Assembly: GCF_035917415.1 (NCBI RefSeq)
Contig: NZ_CP109073.1
Coordinates: 2,201,001-2,265,000 of the forward strand
Length of the DNA: 64,000 bases
Source of the DNA: Streptomyces sp. NBC_01803
GTDB taxonomy: Bacteria > Actinomycetota > Actinomycetes > Streptomycetales > Streptomycetaceae
Direction: 5' to 3'
Shown here: positions 7,957-16,350 of the stretch, one piece after another
Numbering within the stretch: position 1 is the stretch's first letter
How the letters are laid out: each line of letters begins with the position of its first letter
Position numbers and translations under genes: made by a program
The notes under the pieces: generated by a model
What the model was told of the DNA's origin: nothing
The model's input: only the letters and a program-made list of their open reading frames with translations
The model's database searches: none

Positions 7957-8937
7957 GTGCACGAATCCGGCGAAATAGACGCAGCGGTCACCCGAGTTTA
8001 CCGCCTTCGCGTTATCCATCCCACGGACTCCGTGGAGCAGATAGCGGCAAGATCTGGTCTGACCCATGAAGAGGTGGCGGACGCCGAGTCGCGGCTCTTC
8101 ACACTTGGCCTCCTGCGTCCCTCGCCGGGGGGCGGCCGGGTGGCGATCAGCCCCGAGAGCGCCGCCGACGCCCTTCTCGCCCCACTTGAACAGGACATTC
8201 TCCAGCGGCGCATCGCGATGGCGACGACGCGCGCGCGGCTGCACTCGCTCTCCGGTGACTATCTGGAGGCGCGCAGCCTGCGCTCCGCGAAGAGCAGCAT
8301 CGAGGTCGTGGAGGGCATCGACAACATCCGCGCCGTCCTGGACGATCTGGCCCGGACCTGCGTGAAGACCCTTGAGGCACTGGTGCCGGGCCGGTTCCCC
8401 GAGGAGGCTATCCGCGCGGCCACCCCGCTGGATCTGGAGACACTTGAACGTGGTGTGAAGACGCGGCAGCTCTGGCAACAGACCACACGCAAATACTGGG
8501 CGACCGTGCAGTACGCCGAGACGCTGATCGCGGCGGGCGCGCAGGTGCGCACCACCAGCGTGCTGCCCTCGCGAATGCTCATCTACGACCGCAGCTGCGC
8601 GGTGCTGCCGCTCGACCCCATGCACACCGCCGCCGGCGTCGCCCTGGTGCGCGACCCGGCGGTGCTGAGCTTCCTCCAGCAGCTCTTCGAGCACTACTGG
8701 GACCGCGCGCTCGACTTCTCCGAGGAGGACCAGAAGTCCGGGCCCGAGCCGACCGGTGTGGAGCGGGACGTGCTGCTGCTGATGGCGGCGGGCAAGAAGG
8801 ACGAGGCCATCGCCCACCAGCTGGGGATGTCGCCCCGGTCCGTCAGCCGGATCGTGGCCCGGCTGATGGAGCGGCTGAGCGCCGACAGCCGGTTCCAGGC
8901 GGGCGCGCGAGCGGCGCTGAACGGGTGGCTGTCCTGA
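7957..8937 (+). CDS. TrmB-like/LuxR-HTH transcriptional regulator, first paralogue
   Basis: The product has 326 residues. Residues about 9-50 form a TrmB-type winged helix (TRVYRLRVIHP, QIAARSGLTHEEVADAESRL, LGLLRPSPGGGRVAISP). Residues about 70-250 are a mixed region like the PLD-like effector part of this Streptomyces family (MLIYDRSCAVLPLDP; ALVRDPAVLSFLQQLFEHYW). Residues about 265-322 are a LuxR/GerE HTH (DEAIAHQLGMSPRSVSRIVARLMERL). No phosphoacceptor domain or membrane segment is present, so any ligand must be cytoplasmic. The GTG start at 7957 has AAGGAAGAAG upstream. It is divergent from the peptide operon, and its stop overlaps the start of the second paralogue by 13 bases. Confidence 0.85.
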   Translation: MHESGEIDAAVTRVYRLRVIHPTDSVEQIAARSGLTHEEVADAESRLFTLGLLRPSPGGGRVAISPESAADALLAPLEQDILQRRIAMATTRARLHSLSGDYLEARSLRSAKSSIEVVEGIDNIRAVLDDLARTCVKTLEALVPGRFPEEAIRAATPLDLETLERGVKTRQLWQQTTRKYWATVQYAETLIAAGAQVRTTSVLPSRMLIYDRSCAVLPLDPMHTAAGVALVRDPAVLSFLQQLFEHYWDRALDFSEEDQKSGPEPTGVERDVLLLMAAGKKDEAIAHQLGMSPRSVSRIVARLMERLSADSRFQAGARAALNGWLS

Positions 8938-9992
8938 GAGCCTGGGAGCGGGGCGGGCGGAACCGCGACGGCGACGGCGGCGCGGCGGACGGCTCGACCG
9001 CCGTCTTCGAGCTGCTGGAGGACGAGCTGGACGCGGTGGCGGTCCGCGTCTACCAGCTCCGCGTGACGCATCCGACGGACCTGGTCAGCCAGCTCGCGGC
9101 CCGCGCCGGATTCACCGCGGACGAGGTCGCGGAGGCCGAACGCCTGCTCTCCCGGCTCGGTCTGCTCCAGCCCTCCCCGGGCGGCGGCTGGGTCGCCGTC
9201 AGCCCGGAGAGCGCCGCCGAGGGCCTGCTCGCGCCCCTGGAGCAGGACGTCCTCCAGCGGCGCATCGCGATGGCCGCCACCAGGGAGCAGCTGCTCGCGC
9301 TGTCCGGGGAGTACCTGGAGGCGCGCTCGATGCGCTCGGCCAAGACGAGCATCGAGATCGTCGAGGGCCTGGACAACATCCGGGCGGTCATCGACGACCT
9401 CGCCCGCACGTGTGCCGAGTCCCTGGACGCCCTGATCCCGGGCGGTGTGGAGAACGAGGCGGCCGTCGCCGCCGCCAAGCCGCTGGACCTGGAGCTGCTC
9501 TCGCGGGGCGTGCGGATCAGGTCGCTGTTCCAGCACGCGGCCCGCCGGCACCGGGTCATCGTGCAGTACGTCGAGACGATCACCTCGGCGGGCGCCGAGG
9601 TCAGGAGCATCAGCGTGCTGCCGTCGCGGATGCTGATCTACGACGGCGCCTGCGCCCTGCTGCCGCTGGACCCGCTGCACACGTCGGCGGGGGCCGCGCT
9701 GGTGCGCGACCCGGCGGTGCTGAGCTTCCTGTGCCGGCTGTTCGAGCACTGCTGGGGCGAGGGCGTCGAGTTCGCCGAGGCGGAGAGGGAGCGCGACGGG
9801 GCGCCGTCCGGCCTGGAGCGCGAGGTCCTGCTGCAGATGGCGAGCGGCCGGACGAACGAGGAGATCGCCCAGCGGCTCGGCGTCTCACAGCGCTCGGTCA
9901 GCCGGATCGTGGCCGGGCTGATGACGCGGCTGGGCGCGACGAACCGGTTCCAGGCCGGGACGAGGGCGGCGGCGAGCGGGTGGCTGACGTAG
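8925..9992 (+). CDS. TrmB-like/LuxR-HTH transcriptional regulator, second paralogue
   Basis: The product has 355 residues and the same architecture as its upstream neighbour; by eye roughly two thirds of positions match over the aligned length. Shared blocks include LEQD-LQRRIAMA-TR, GEYLEARS-RSAK and VLPSRMLIYD. The C-terminal HTH reads NEEIAQRLGVSQRSVSRIVAGL. About 25 extra N-terminal residues, rich in G and D, precede the first helix. GTG 8925 is read inside the end of the first gene, which suggests coupled translation, but a later start nearer residue 35 cannot be excluded. The pair probably arose by tandem duplication and may form heteromers or split one signal. Confidence 0.82.
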   Translation: MAVLRAWERGGRNRDGDGGAADGSTAVFELLEDELDAVAVRVYQLRVTHPTDLVSQLAARAGFTADEVAEAERLLSRLGLLQPSPGGGWVAVSPESAAEGLLAPLEQDVLQRRIAMAATREQLLALSGEYLEARSMRSAKTSIEIVEGLDNIRAVIDDLARTCAESLDALIPGGVENEAAVAAAKPLDLELLSRGVRIRSLFQHAARRHRVIVQYVETITSAGAEVRSISVLPSRMLIYDGACALLPLDPLHTSAGAALVRDPAVLSFLCRLFEHCWGEGVEFAEAERERDGAPSGLEREVLLQMASGRTNEEIAQRLGVSQRSVSRIVAGLMTRLGATNRFQAGTRAAASGWLT

Positions 9993-10007
9993 TCGGAGCC
10001 AGGGCCC

Positions 10008-10039
10008 GGTCCGGGTCCCGATCGGGACCCGCCCGGACC
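10008..10039. terminator. Hairpin between convergent genes
   Basis: GGTCCGGGTCCC-gatc-GGGACCC followed by the complementary GCCCGGACC arm, with one bulged base: a strong GC hairpin without a clear T-tract. It lies between the second LuxR-type regulator (+) and the flavin oxidoreductase gene (-), so it may end both transcripts. Confidence 0.55.
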
Positions 10040-10061
10040 GCCGCGCCGGCACCGGCGCTTT

Positions 10062-10934
10062 TCAGCCAGTTTTGAGCTGTTCGCGGACCGCGGGCACGAC
10101 CTCCTCCGCAAACATCCGGCACTGGCGCTCACGATCCATCACGGGCCAGAAGACGAAGGCGTTCATCCCGTAGTCCGTGTGCAGGACAGTGAGGGTTTCG
10201 ACCCAGCGGGCGACGGGACCGTTGAAGGCGTCCCTGTCCTGTTGCGCGATCGCACCCGCGACGTTGTAAAGCCGGGTCAGCTCCCCGGGGTCGCGGCCCG
10301 CCTCCTGTGCGGATTCCGTGATGATCGAGTTCAGCTCGGGCAGCCGCTGCGGGTGCACGTAGGAGCTGGACACGGACCAGCCGTCCGCCTTGGCACCGAC
10401 CAGCCGCACGGCCTTCGGGCCGATGACGCCGAGCCAGATGCCGATGTCGTGCGCGGGCGTGGGACCGGGGCGCACGCCGGGCACCGTGTAGTGGGTCCCG
10501 CCGGCCGCGAACGGCTCGCCCGCCCACGAGGCCCGGATGATGTCGATGGCCTCGCCCAGCGCGGCGCGCCCCTCGCCGCGGGTCCGGCGGGGGCCGCCCA
10601 TGCCGACCACACCGTCGGGGAACGCGCCCGCGCCCAGGCCCAGTTCGAAACGTCCGCCACTGAGCACGTCGATCGAGGCGGTCTGCTTGGCGAGCATCGT
10701 GGGGGGGCGCAGCGGCAGGTTGGCCACGTTGGGGAAGAAGTGCACCGAGCTGGTCCCGGCGGCCAGCCAGGTGATCAGCGTGAGGGTGTCGACGAAGTCG
10801 GCGTTGTACGGATGGTCCTGAACGCCGACGTACTCCAGGCCGGCGGTGTCGGCGATCTCGGCGATCCGGGCGGCGGCGGGGAGACCCGCGCCATGCGGAT
10901 CGACGTTGAGACCGAACCTGACGGGCAGCGCCAT
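10062..10934 (-). CDS. LLM-class flavin-dependent oxidoreductase
   Basis: The product has 290 residues with a luciferase-like monooxygenase (TIM-barrel) pattern: an FGLNVDP start, YVGVQDHPY, VANLPLRPPTMLAKQTASID, the glycine-rich GGRFELGLGAGAF, and IGPKAVRLVGAKADGW near the end. Members use reduced FMN or F420; which one cannot be told from sequence alone. ATG 10934 follows GGAAACAGAG. It is the third gene of a hemerythrin-MarR-oxidoreductase operon, 43 bases after the MarR stop, so the substrate may be linked to redox or xenobiotic stress. Confidence 0.85.
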   Translation of the reverse strand: MALPVRFGLNVDPHGAGLPAAARIAEIADTAGLEYVGVQDHPYNADFVDTLTLITWLAAGTSSVHFFPNVANLPLRPPTMLAKQTASIDVLSGGRFELGLGAGAFPDGVVGMGGPRRTRGEGRAALGEAIDIIRASWAGEPFAAGGTHYTVPGVRPGPTPAHDIGIWLGVIGPKAVRLVGAKADGWSVSSSYVHPQRLPELNSIITESAQEAGRDPGELTRLYNVAGAIAQQDRDAFNGPVARWVETLTVLHTDYGMNAFVFWPVMDRERQCRMFAEEVVPAVREQLKTG

Positions 10935-10977
10935 CTCTGTTTCCTTCGATTGGGGGTGGATGCGGCCACCCGGGGGG

Positions 10978-11412
10978 TCATTTCTCCGCGATCCGGGCCA
11001 GTGCCCTGGCCAGCAGGTCCTGCTCCTCGCCGGTGAGCTTGTCGAGGAGCAGCTCGCGGACGATCCGCGCCTGCAGGGGAACGGCCCGGTCCAGGGCGGC
11101 CTTTCCGGTCGGCGTGAGGGAGACGAGCACACCGCGCCGGTCGTCCGGATCACCCGTACGAGTGACCAACTCCTGCTGTGCCAACCGCACCAGCAGCCTG
11201 CTCAGCGACGGCTGCGTCAGCCGCACGGCCGGCGCGAGATCCCTCACGCGCAGGCCGGGCGGCGGGGCGCCGTCGAGACGGACCAGGACCTCGTAGTCGT
11301 TGATGGTCAGGCCGCACGTGGCGAGCGCGGCGCCGAGGTCCTCGGTGACCCGGGCGTGCGCGGCGGCCAGCGCCGCGAAGGCCCGGGCGCAGGCGTACTC
11401 GTCGTGTTCCAC
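10978..11412 (-). CDS. MarR-family transcriptional regulator
   Basis: The 144-residue product is the standard MarR length. A winged helix occupies residues about 40-105: DYEVLVRLDGAPPPGLRVRDLA, recognition helix LTQPSLSRLLVRLAQQELV, then the wing DPDDRRGVLVSLTPTG with the conserved D-x-R. These repressors bind palindromes as dimers and release them on binding small phenolic ligands or on oxidation. The gene lies four bases after the hemerythrin stop and before the oxidoreductase. The only clear palindrome nearby is at 11941-11956, just upstream of the operon. Confidence 0.88.
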   Translation of the reverse strand: MEHDEYACARAFAALAAAHARVTEDLGAALATCGLTINDYEVLVRLDGAPPPGLRVRDLAPAVRLTQPSLSRLLVRLAQQELVTRTGDPDDRRGVLVSLTPTGKAALDRAVPLQARIVRELLLDKLTGEEQDLLARALARIAEK

Positions 11413-11416
11413 GGCG

Positions 11417-11923
11417 CTAGCGTGGCAGCCCGGCCCAGGTGCGCATGGTGTCGAGGATGTGCTCCTCCTCGTACTCCAGATGCGGGAGGAGGTCGGCGGC
11501 GAGCGCCTTGAGAGCGGCGACCAGCCGCCCCCGGGCGGCGGAGTCGTCGCCTCCGCCGAGCCCGCGCGCGGCGGCCTCGGTGTCGTCCAGCAGCTTGGTG
11601 ACGCGCAGGTGGTCGGCCTCCAGCCGGTCCACGACGGGGTCCAGGGCCGGGTTCGTCCGGCGCAGCGCCGGGAAGATCACGGCGGACTCCACCCGGTGGT
11701 GGCCGTGGACGACGTTGCAGTACTGGAGGCAGTTGACCTTGAGCTGCCAGAGCGGGCCGTTCACCTGGAGCGCGCGGAGCGCGGCCGTCACCGCGTCCGC
11801 GGCGAGTCCCTCCGCCACCTCGTCGGCGAGCTTCTGGACGGTGTCCAGGTCCCGGCGCACCATGTCGTGCACCCACAGCAGCTGCGCCGCCAGCGCTTCG
11901 CCCTGCGGATGGGGAGCGCTCAC
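11417..11923 (-). CDS. Hemerythrin-like (HHE domain) protein
   Basis: The product has 168 residues and resembles bacterial hemerythrin HHE cation-binding proteins. Likely di-iron ligands sit in LLWVHDMVRRD, VVHGHHRVESAVIFPAL, LEADHLRVTKLL and LEYEEEHIL, the spacing expected for a four-helix bundle. Such proteins bind oxygen or nitric oxide or act as redox sensors. It begins with GTG 11923, with no strong ribosome site. First gene of the operon with marR and the flavin oxidoreductase, right behind a palindromic operator candidate. Confidence 0.85.
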   Translation of the reverse strand: MSAPHPQGEALAAQLLWVHDMVRRDLDTVQKLADEVAEGLAADAVTAALRALQVNGPLWQLKVNCLQYCNVVHGHHRVESAVIFPALRRTNPALDPVVDRLEADHLRVTKLLDDTEAAARGLGGGDDSAARGRLVAALKALAADLLPHLEYEEEHILDTMRTWAGLPR

Positions 11924-11940
11924 GGGCGCCTGCCTATTTC

Positions 11941-11956
11941 ATACATACGCATGTAT
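11941..11956. promoter_or_regulatory. Palindromic operator candidate ATACAT-ACGC-ATGTAT
   Basis: A perfect 6-bp inverted repeat with a 4-bp spacer, AT-rich in otherwise GC-rich DNA, starting 18 bp upstream of the first gene of the hemerythrin-marR-oxidoreductase operon. Length and symmetry fit a MarR dimer site, implying autoregulation. Confidence 0.6.
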
Positions 11957-12033
11957 CTAAGCGTACACCGCGGGGTGCCCGCGCCACCACGCTCAACTGT
12001 CCACCCCGCCTGGCCTGTTACCCCTTCGTCCAG

Positions 12034-13011
12034 TCACCGGCCGCCGGGCGCTGGTCCCAGCAGCCGGCGATCCGCGTCGGGGAGCCAGGCGCCGGCCGGC
12101 GGACGCAGCCAGCCGCCGGCTTCGGCCAGCGAGCCCGCCGCCGTGTGCAGCGTGTCCAGGCCGGGGTGGCGCAGGCCGCGCCGCCAGACCATCGAGACGG
12201 GGGCCAGCGGCACCGGGTCGGTGAGCGGGCGAAGCACCATGCCGGACAGGCCCACGAACTCCTCGCTCGCCAGCACCGACCAGCCCTGCTTGCGCACCAC
12301 CCGCCCGAACTCGGCATCACCCTCGAGCTTCGGGAACGGCGCGGCGAGGCCGACACCACGCCCGGCGAACAGGCTTCGCGCGTAGTCCGTCCACTCGGTC
12401 GTCTCGTCGTTGCCCGCCGCCGCGTACAGCGTCTCGCCCGCCAGGGCGGCCAGCGGCACCTCGGAGCAGGCCGCCAGCGGATGCTCCTCGGGCAGCAGCA
12501 CCGCCACCCGCTCCCAGCGGATCAGCCGCTGCTCCAGCCCCGCCCGGACGGCCGGGGAAAGCCCCGCCACCCGGCCGAACGAGACGTCCACCCGGCCTGC
12601 CGCGATCTCGGCCGCGGCCCGCGCGAGACCGCTGTGGAAGCGGGCGACGAACTCCACCTCGGGCGCGGCCCGGCGGGCCGCGGCCAGCACCCGGTGGCCG
12701 GTGGCGACGGGCGCGGCGACGTCGACGACGAGCGGCCGGCCGAGACCCGCGCCGAGCGCGCCGGCCAGCTCGTCGTGCGCGGCCAGCACGCGGCGGGCGT
12801 ACGGCAGCAGCCGCTGGGCGTCGGCGGTGAGCGCCACCTGCCGGGTGCTGCGCGTGAACAGCGCCGTGTCCCACTCCCGCTCCAGCCGCCGGATGTCGCG
12901 GCTGAGCGCCTGCTGCGCGACGAGGAGCCGGGCGGCCGCGCGGGTGAAGTGCAGCTCCTCGGCGACGGCCGTGAAGGCGCGCAGCAGACGGGGGTCGGTG
13001 TCATGGGGCAC
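12034..13011 (-). CDS. LysR-family transcriptional regulator
   Basis: About 325 residues. The N-terminal HTH reads LLRAFTAVAEELHFTRAAARL and QQALSRDIRRLE, followed by LFTRSTRQVALT, a classic LysR start. The remaining residues, from about 90, form a substrate-binding-like effector domain. GTG 13011 (VPHDTDPRLLRAF) matches the usual family N terminus; TTG 13044 would add 11 residues, and neither has a clear ribosome site. It is divergent from an MFS transporter 102 bp away. The spacer contains a CTGATCAG palindrome at 13065-13072, so control of that transporter is likely. Confidence 0.87.
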   Translation of the reverse strand: MPHDTDPRLLRAFTAVAEELHFTRAAARLLVAQQALSRDIRRLEREWDTALFTRSTRQVALTADAQRLLPYARRVLAAHDELAGALGAGLGRPLVVDVAAPVATGHRVLAAARRAAPEVEFVARFHSGLARAAAEIAAGRVDVSFGRVAGLSPAVRAGLEQRLIRWERVAVLLPEEHPLAACSEVPLAALAGETLYAAAGNDETTEWTDYARSLFAGRGVGLAAPFPKLEGDAEFGRVVRKQGWSVLASEEFVGLSGMVLRPLTDPVPLAPVSMVWRRGLRHPGLDTLHTAAGSLAEAGGWLRPPAGAWLPDADRRLLGPAPGGR

Positions 13012-13113
13012 GGGGCATTCTGCGCCACCGGGGCCGATTGACAACAGATATGCGTGAATGCTCGCTGATCAGGTGTTGGACGCGCGCGACCGGCCGCCGG
13101 AAAGGTGAGGGGC

Positions 13114-14424
13114 ATGCCGCACTCCCCCGACGCCCGCTTCTCCTACCGGGCGCTCCTCGCCCAGCCCGGCGCCCTGGCGTTCACCGTGCCGAACCTCGTC
13201 GCCCGGCTGCCGATGGGCATGTTCAGCGTCGCGGCGGTGATCATGATCACCGCGCACCACGGGTCCTACGCGCTGGCCGGAGCCGTCCAGGCGACCGGGC
13301 TGATCGGGTCGGTGCTCGCCGGACCCCTGATCGCCCGGCAGGTGGACCGGCGCGGCCAGGCCAGGGTCCTGGTGCCCGCCGTCACGGTCTGCGTGGCCGG
13401 GCACACCGCGCTGCTGCTGTGCGTGCTGCTCGGGGCGCCGGTGTGGAGCTGGTTCTGCTGTGTGCTGCTGACCGCCGCGACGCCCAACACGGGCGGCATG
13501 TCCCGGGCCCGCTGGGCACACCTCTTCGGTGAGCCGACCCCCGAGCACGCCGCCGCCCGGCACACCGCCAACGCCTTCGAGCAGGCCCTGGACGAGCTGT
13601 GCTTCATGTGCGGCCCGGTCCTGGCGGCCTTCCTGTGTACCGCGCTCTTCCCGGCGGCGGGCACCGTGACCGCCGCGGCGCTGATGCTGGGCGGCACCCT
13701 GCTGTTCGCGGCGCAGCGCCGTACCGAACCGCCGCCGGTGCCACCGCGCGCGGGCGGCGGCCCGGGGCCGCTGCGGGCGCCGGGGATGCCGATGCTGCTG
13801 GCGGCGTTCGTCTGCGCCGGTGCGATCTTCGGCTCCCTGGAGGTGGTCACCATCGCCTTCGCCGACGAGCGCGGACAGCAGGGCTGGGCGGGCCCGGTCC
13901 TCGCCGCCCAGGCCGCCGGCTCCGCCGCGGCCGGGCTGCTGTTCGGCGCGCTGCGGGTCGGCGGCTCGGCGCCCGGCCGGTTCGCCGCCTGCGCGGCGGC
14001 GATGGCCGCGCTGATGACGCTGCCCCCGCTGGTCGCCCAGGTCGGCTCGCTGCCTCTGCTGGCCCCCGCGCTGCTGCTGGCGGGCATGGCCACGGCACCG
14101 ACCATGGTCACCGGCATGACCCTGGTCCAGGGCGTGGTGCCGCCCGGACGCCTCAACGAGGGCATGACCCTGGCCGTGACGGCCCTGCTCGGCGGCATCG
14201 CACTGGGCGCGGCGAGCGGCGGCTGGGCCGTGGACCACCTGTCGGGCGGCGCCACGACGGCCTACTGGGCGCCCGTCTCGGCGGCGCTCCTGGCCGCCGC
14301 GTTCGCCACCGCGGGCCGCTACAGACCGTTCAGGAAGGCCGCCGCCACCGGACCGGCGTCCCGGCCGCCCGAGCCGCCGTCCTCCAGCATCACGGCGAAG
14401 GCCACGTCGCGCTCGCCGAGGTAG
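13114..14424 (+). CDS. Major facilitator superfamily transporter
   Basis: The product has 436 residues and about 12 hydrophobic segments. It resembles actinobacterial drug-efflux or exporter-type MFS proteins, with a motif-A-like segment GPLIARQVDRRGQARVL after the second helix. The substrate is not predictable. ATG 13114 has AAAGGTGAGG upstream; a GTG at 13105 is less likely. The last 35 or so codons, encoding a hydrophilic tail (ATGPASRPPEPPSSS...), overlap the 3' end of the convergent penicillin-binding protein gene by 106 bases. Probably controlled by the divergent LysR. Confidence 0.85.
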   Translation: MPHSPDARFSYRALLAQPGALAFTVPNLVARLPMGMFSVAAVIMITAHHGSYALAGAVQATGLIGSVLAGPLIARQVDRRGQARVLVPAVTVCVAGHTALLLCVLLGAPVWSWFCCVLLTAATPNTGGMSRARWAHLFGEPTPEHAAARHTANAFEQALDELCFMCGPVLAAFLCTALFPAAGTVTAAALMLGGTLLFAAQRRTEPPPVPPRAGGGPGPLRAPGMPMLLAAFVCAGAIFGSLEVVTIAFADERGQQGWAGPVLAAQAAGSAAAGLLFGALRVGGSAPGRFAACAAAMAALMTLPPLVAQVGSLPLLAPALLLAGMATAPTMVTGMTLVQGVVPPGRLNEGMTLAVTALLGGIALGAASGGWAVDHLSGGATTAYWAPVSAALLAAAFATAGRYRPFRKAAATGPASRPPEPPSSSITAKATSRSPR

Positions 14425-16190
14425 CCAATCATCCAGGCGTTGGTGGACAGCTCGCCCTCCTCGGTGCGGAACTCGGCGGTGCCCGTCTTGCCGTGCGGCT
14501 CGCCCGCCACGTCGCGCAGCGCCGAGGCCGAGCCGTCCGTCACCGTGTCGCGCATCATCGTCCGCAGCGCCTCGATGGTCTCCGGGCTCAGCCCGGCGGT
14601 GGCCTCGTGCCGCTCCTCCACCGCGTCGGGCACCAACCGCGGCTGGCGGAACGTCCCGTCCGCGACGGTCGCCGCGACCGAGGCCATGACCAGCGGGCTG
14701 GTCTGCACCTGGCCCTGGCCTATCAGCGAGGCGGCGAGCGCGTTCGGCGAGTCGGGGACGGGCACGCTGCCGTCGAACGTCACGGCGCCGACGTCCCACA
14801 CCGCCCCGATGCCGAACGCCCGCGCGGTCCGGTGCAGCGTGTCGTCGTCGAAACGGTCCAGGTTGTCGATGAAGGCGGTGTTGCAGGACGCGGTGAACGC
14901 GTCGTGCAGCGTCGTGCCGGGGCCGAGCTCGAACTCGCCCTGGTTCTCGAAGCGCTGGCCCTCCACCGTCGCGTACCGCGGGCAGCCCAGCACGTCGCCC
15001 GGGCCGGTGCCCGTCTCCAGCAGCGCGGCGGCGGTCAGCACCTTGAACGTCGAACCGGGCGCCAACTGCCCTTCCAGCGACCGCGCGAAGCCGTCCGCCG
15101 GCCAGTCGGCCGCCGCCAGGACGTCCCCCGTCGAAGGCCGCACGGCCACGATCGAGCCCTCCCTCCCGAGATCCGCCAGCGCGGCCTCGGCGGCCCGCTG
15201 CACGTCCAGCTCGATCGTCGTCCGCACCGGCGTGCCCGGCTCACCGCTCTCCTGCTCGTAGAGGGTCTCCACGGCCTCCCCGGACTCCCGGTCGGCCGTC
15301 ACCACGGCCCCGGCCGCCGTGCCGGCGAGCTGCTCGTCATAGCGGCTCTGGAGGCCGGACGCCCCCGCGCCGCTGTCCGGGTCCAGCACGCCGACCACCG
15401 AGCGCGCCGCGTGCGCCAGCGGCCTGGTGTCCTCCTGGAACTGAAGCCCCTCGACACCCCGCAGCGCCGTCTCGTGCTCGTCGAACACGCTCTCCCTGAG
15501 CGTCACCACCGGCACGGCCTGGTCCGGCCCGGCCTCCTCGACCCGGCCGGCCAGCGCCTCGGTGTCGATGCCGGCGTCGAGCCTTTCCAGCACCTCGTAC
15601 GCCGCGTCCGGGTCGGTGAGCCGCGCGGGCCATATCGACACGTCGTAGACGGTCGACGGCCCGGCGAGCTCGCCGCCGTCCGCCGCGAGGATCGCGGCGC
15701 GCTCGGGCTCCTCGGCGGTGAGCACCAGCGTCTGCCCCTCCGCCAGCTCCGGATGCACGAGGGCGGACTCCCAGCGCACGGTCCACTCCTCCGCGCCCTC
15801 CCCGGCCGGGAGCAGCAGCGCCGAGGAGTCGTAGGACCACTCCCCCAGCCCTTCGAGACCGAAAGTGGCCGCGAAGGGAACGGTGAACGCGCCGTCCTCC
15901 TCCTCGGTCACCTCGTCCGCGACCTCGAACACGAGGCTCTCCGCCCGCATGTTCGTCCCGACCGACTCCAGCAGCGACTGGGCCGCCTCGGGATCGTCGG
16001 TCAGCCCGGCCGCCTCCGGCAGATCCCCCGCCGCCCAGGCGTCGAGAAACCGCTCCGCCCCCGCCCTCGCCCGCTCCGGCCCGTCGTCCTCATCACCGCC
16101 GCCACGCAGCAGCAGCACGGCGACGACGGCCAGTGCCACCACGACGGCGACGGCGGCAAAGATCGTTGTACGTCCCACCCTGTTCCCCAT
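14319..16190 (-). CDS. Penicillin-binding transpeptidase with MecA_N-like domain
   Basis: The product has 623 residues: one membrane anchor near the N terminus (TTIFAAVAVVVALAVVAVLLL), an NTF2-like MecA_N region at about 35-150, a dimerisation domain, then the transpeptidase. Catalytic motifs are all present: S380-T-F-K383, S435-C-N437 and K568-T-G. Class B PBPs of this type cross-link peptidoglycan outside the membrane, and many such Streptomyces proteins have modest beta-lactam sensitivity. ATG 16190 is chosen; a GTG at 16214 would add eight residues. The 3' end is overlapped by the MFS gene on the other strand. The gene is downstream of ssrA on the same strand. Confidence 0.9.
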   Translation of the reverse strand: MGNRVGRTTIFAAVAVVVALAVVAVLLLRGGGDEDDGPERARAGAERFLDAWAAGDLPEAAGLTDDPEAAQSLLESVGTNMRAESLVFEVADEVTEEEDGAFTVPFAATFGLEGLGEWSYDSSALLLPAGEGAEEWTVRWESALVHPELAEGQTLVLTAEEPERAAILAADGGELAGPSTVYDVSIWPARLTDPDAAYEVLERLDAGIDTEALAGRVEEAGPDQAVPVVTLRESVFDEHETALRGVEGLQFQEDTRPLAHAARSVVGVLDPDSGAGASGLQSRYDEQLAGTAAGAVVTADRESGEAVETLYEQESGEPGTPVRTTIELDVQRAAEAALADLGREGSIVAVRPSTGDVLAAADWPADGFARSLEGQLAPGSTFKVLTAAALLETGTGPGDVLGCPRYATVEGQRFENQGEFELGPGTTLHDAFTASCNTAFIDNLDRFDDDTLHRTARAFGIGAVWDVGAVTFDGSVPVPDSPNALAASLIGQGQVQTSPLVMASVAATVADGTFRQPRLVPDAVEERHEATAGLSPETIEALRTMMRDTVTDGSASALRDVAGEPHGKTGTAEFRTEEGELSTNAWMIGYLGERDVAFAVMLEDGGSGGRDAGPVAAAFLNGL

Positions 16191-16350
16191 GCGCCGCACC
16201 CTACCCACGAGCACTGACAGCGCGCTGCCCCGTAAACGACAGCCCCGTCCCGGTTGTCCCGGAACGGGGCTGTTGACAGCAAGAACGCGGAAACGACGAA
16301 GACGACGCGGACCGCATACTTCGCGGACACACGTCGCCTGTCGTCTTCAG

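Noticed and set aside
7659..9992. The small peptide as a lanthipeptide, lasso peptide or classical graspetide
   Set aside because: No cysteines, no LanB/LanM, B/C lasso enzymes or radical SAM gene, and no graspetide Thr/Glu core; only the ATP-grasp gene is shared.
13065..13072. CTGATCAG palindrome as a LysR site
   Set aside because: Too short and without a surrounding T-n11-A context that I could defend; mentioned only with the LysR gene.
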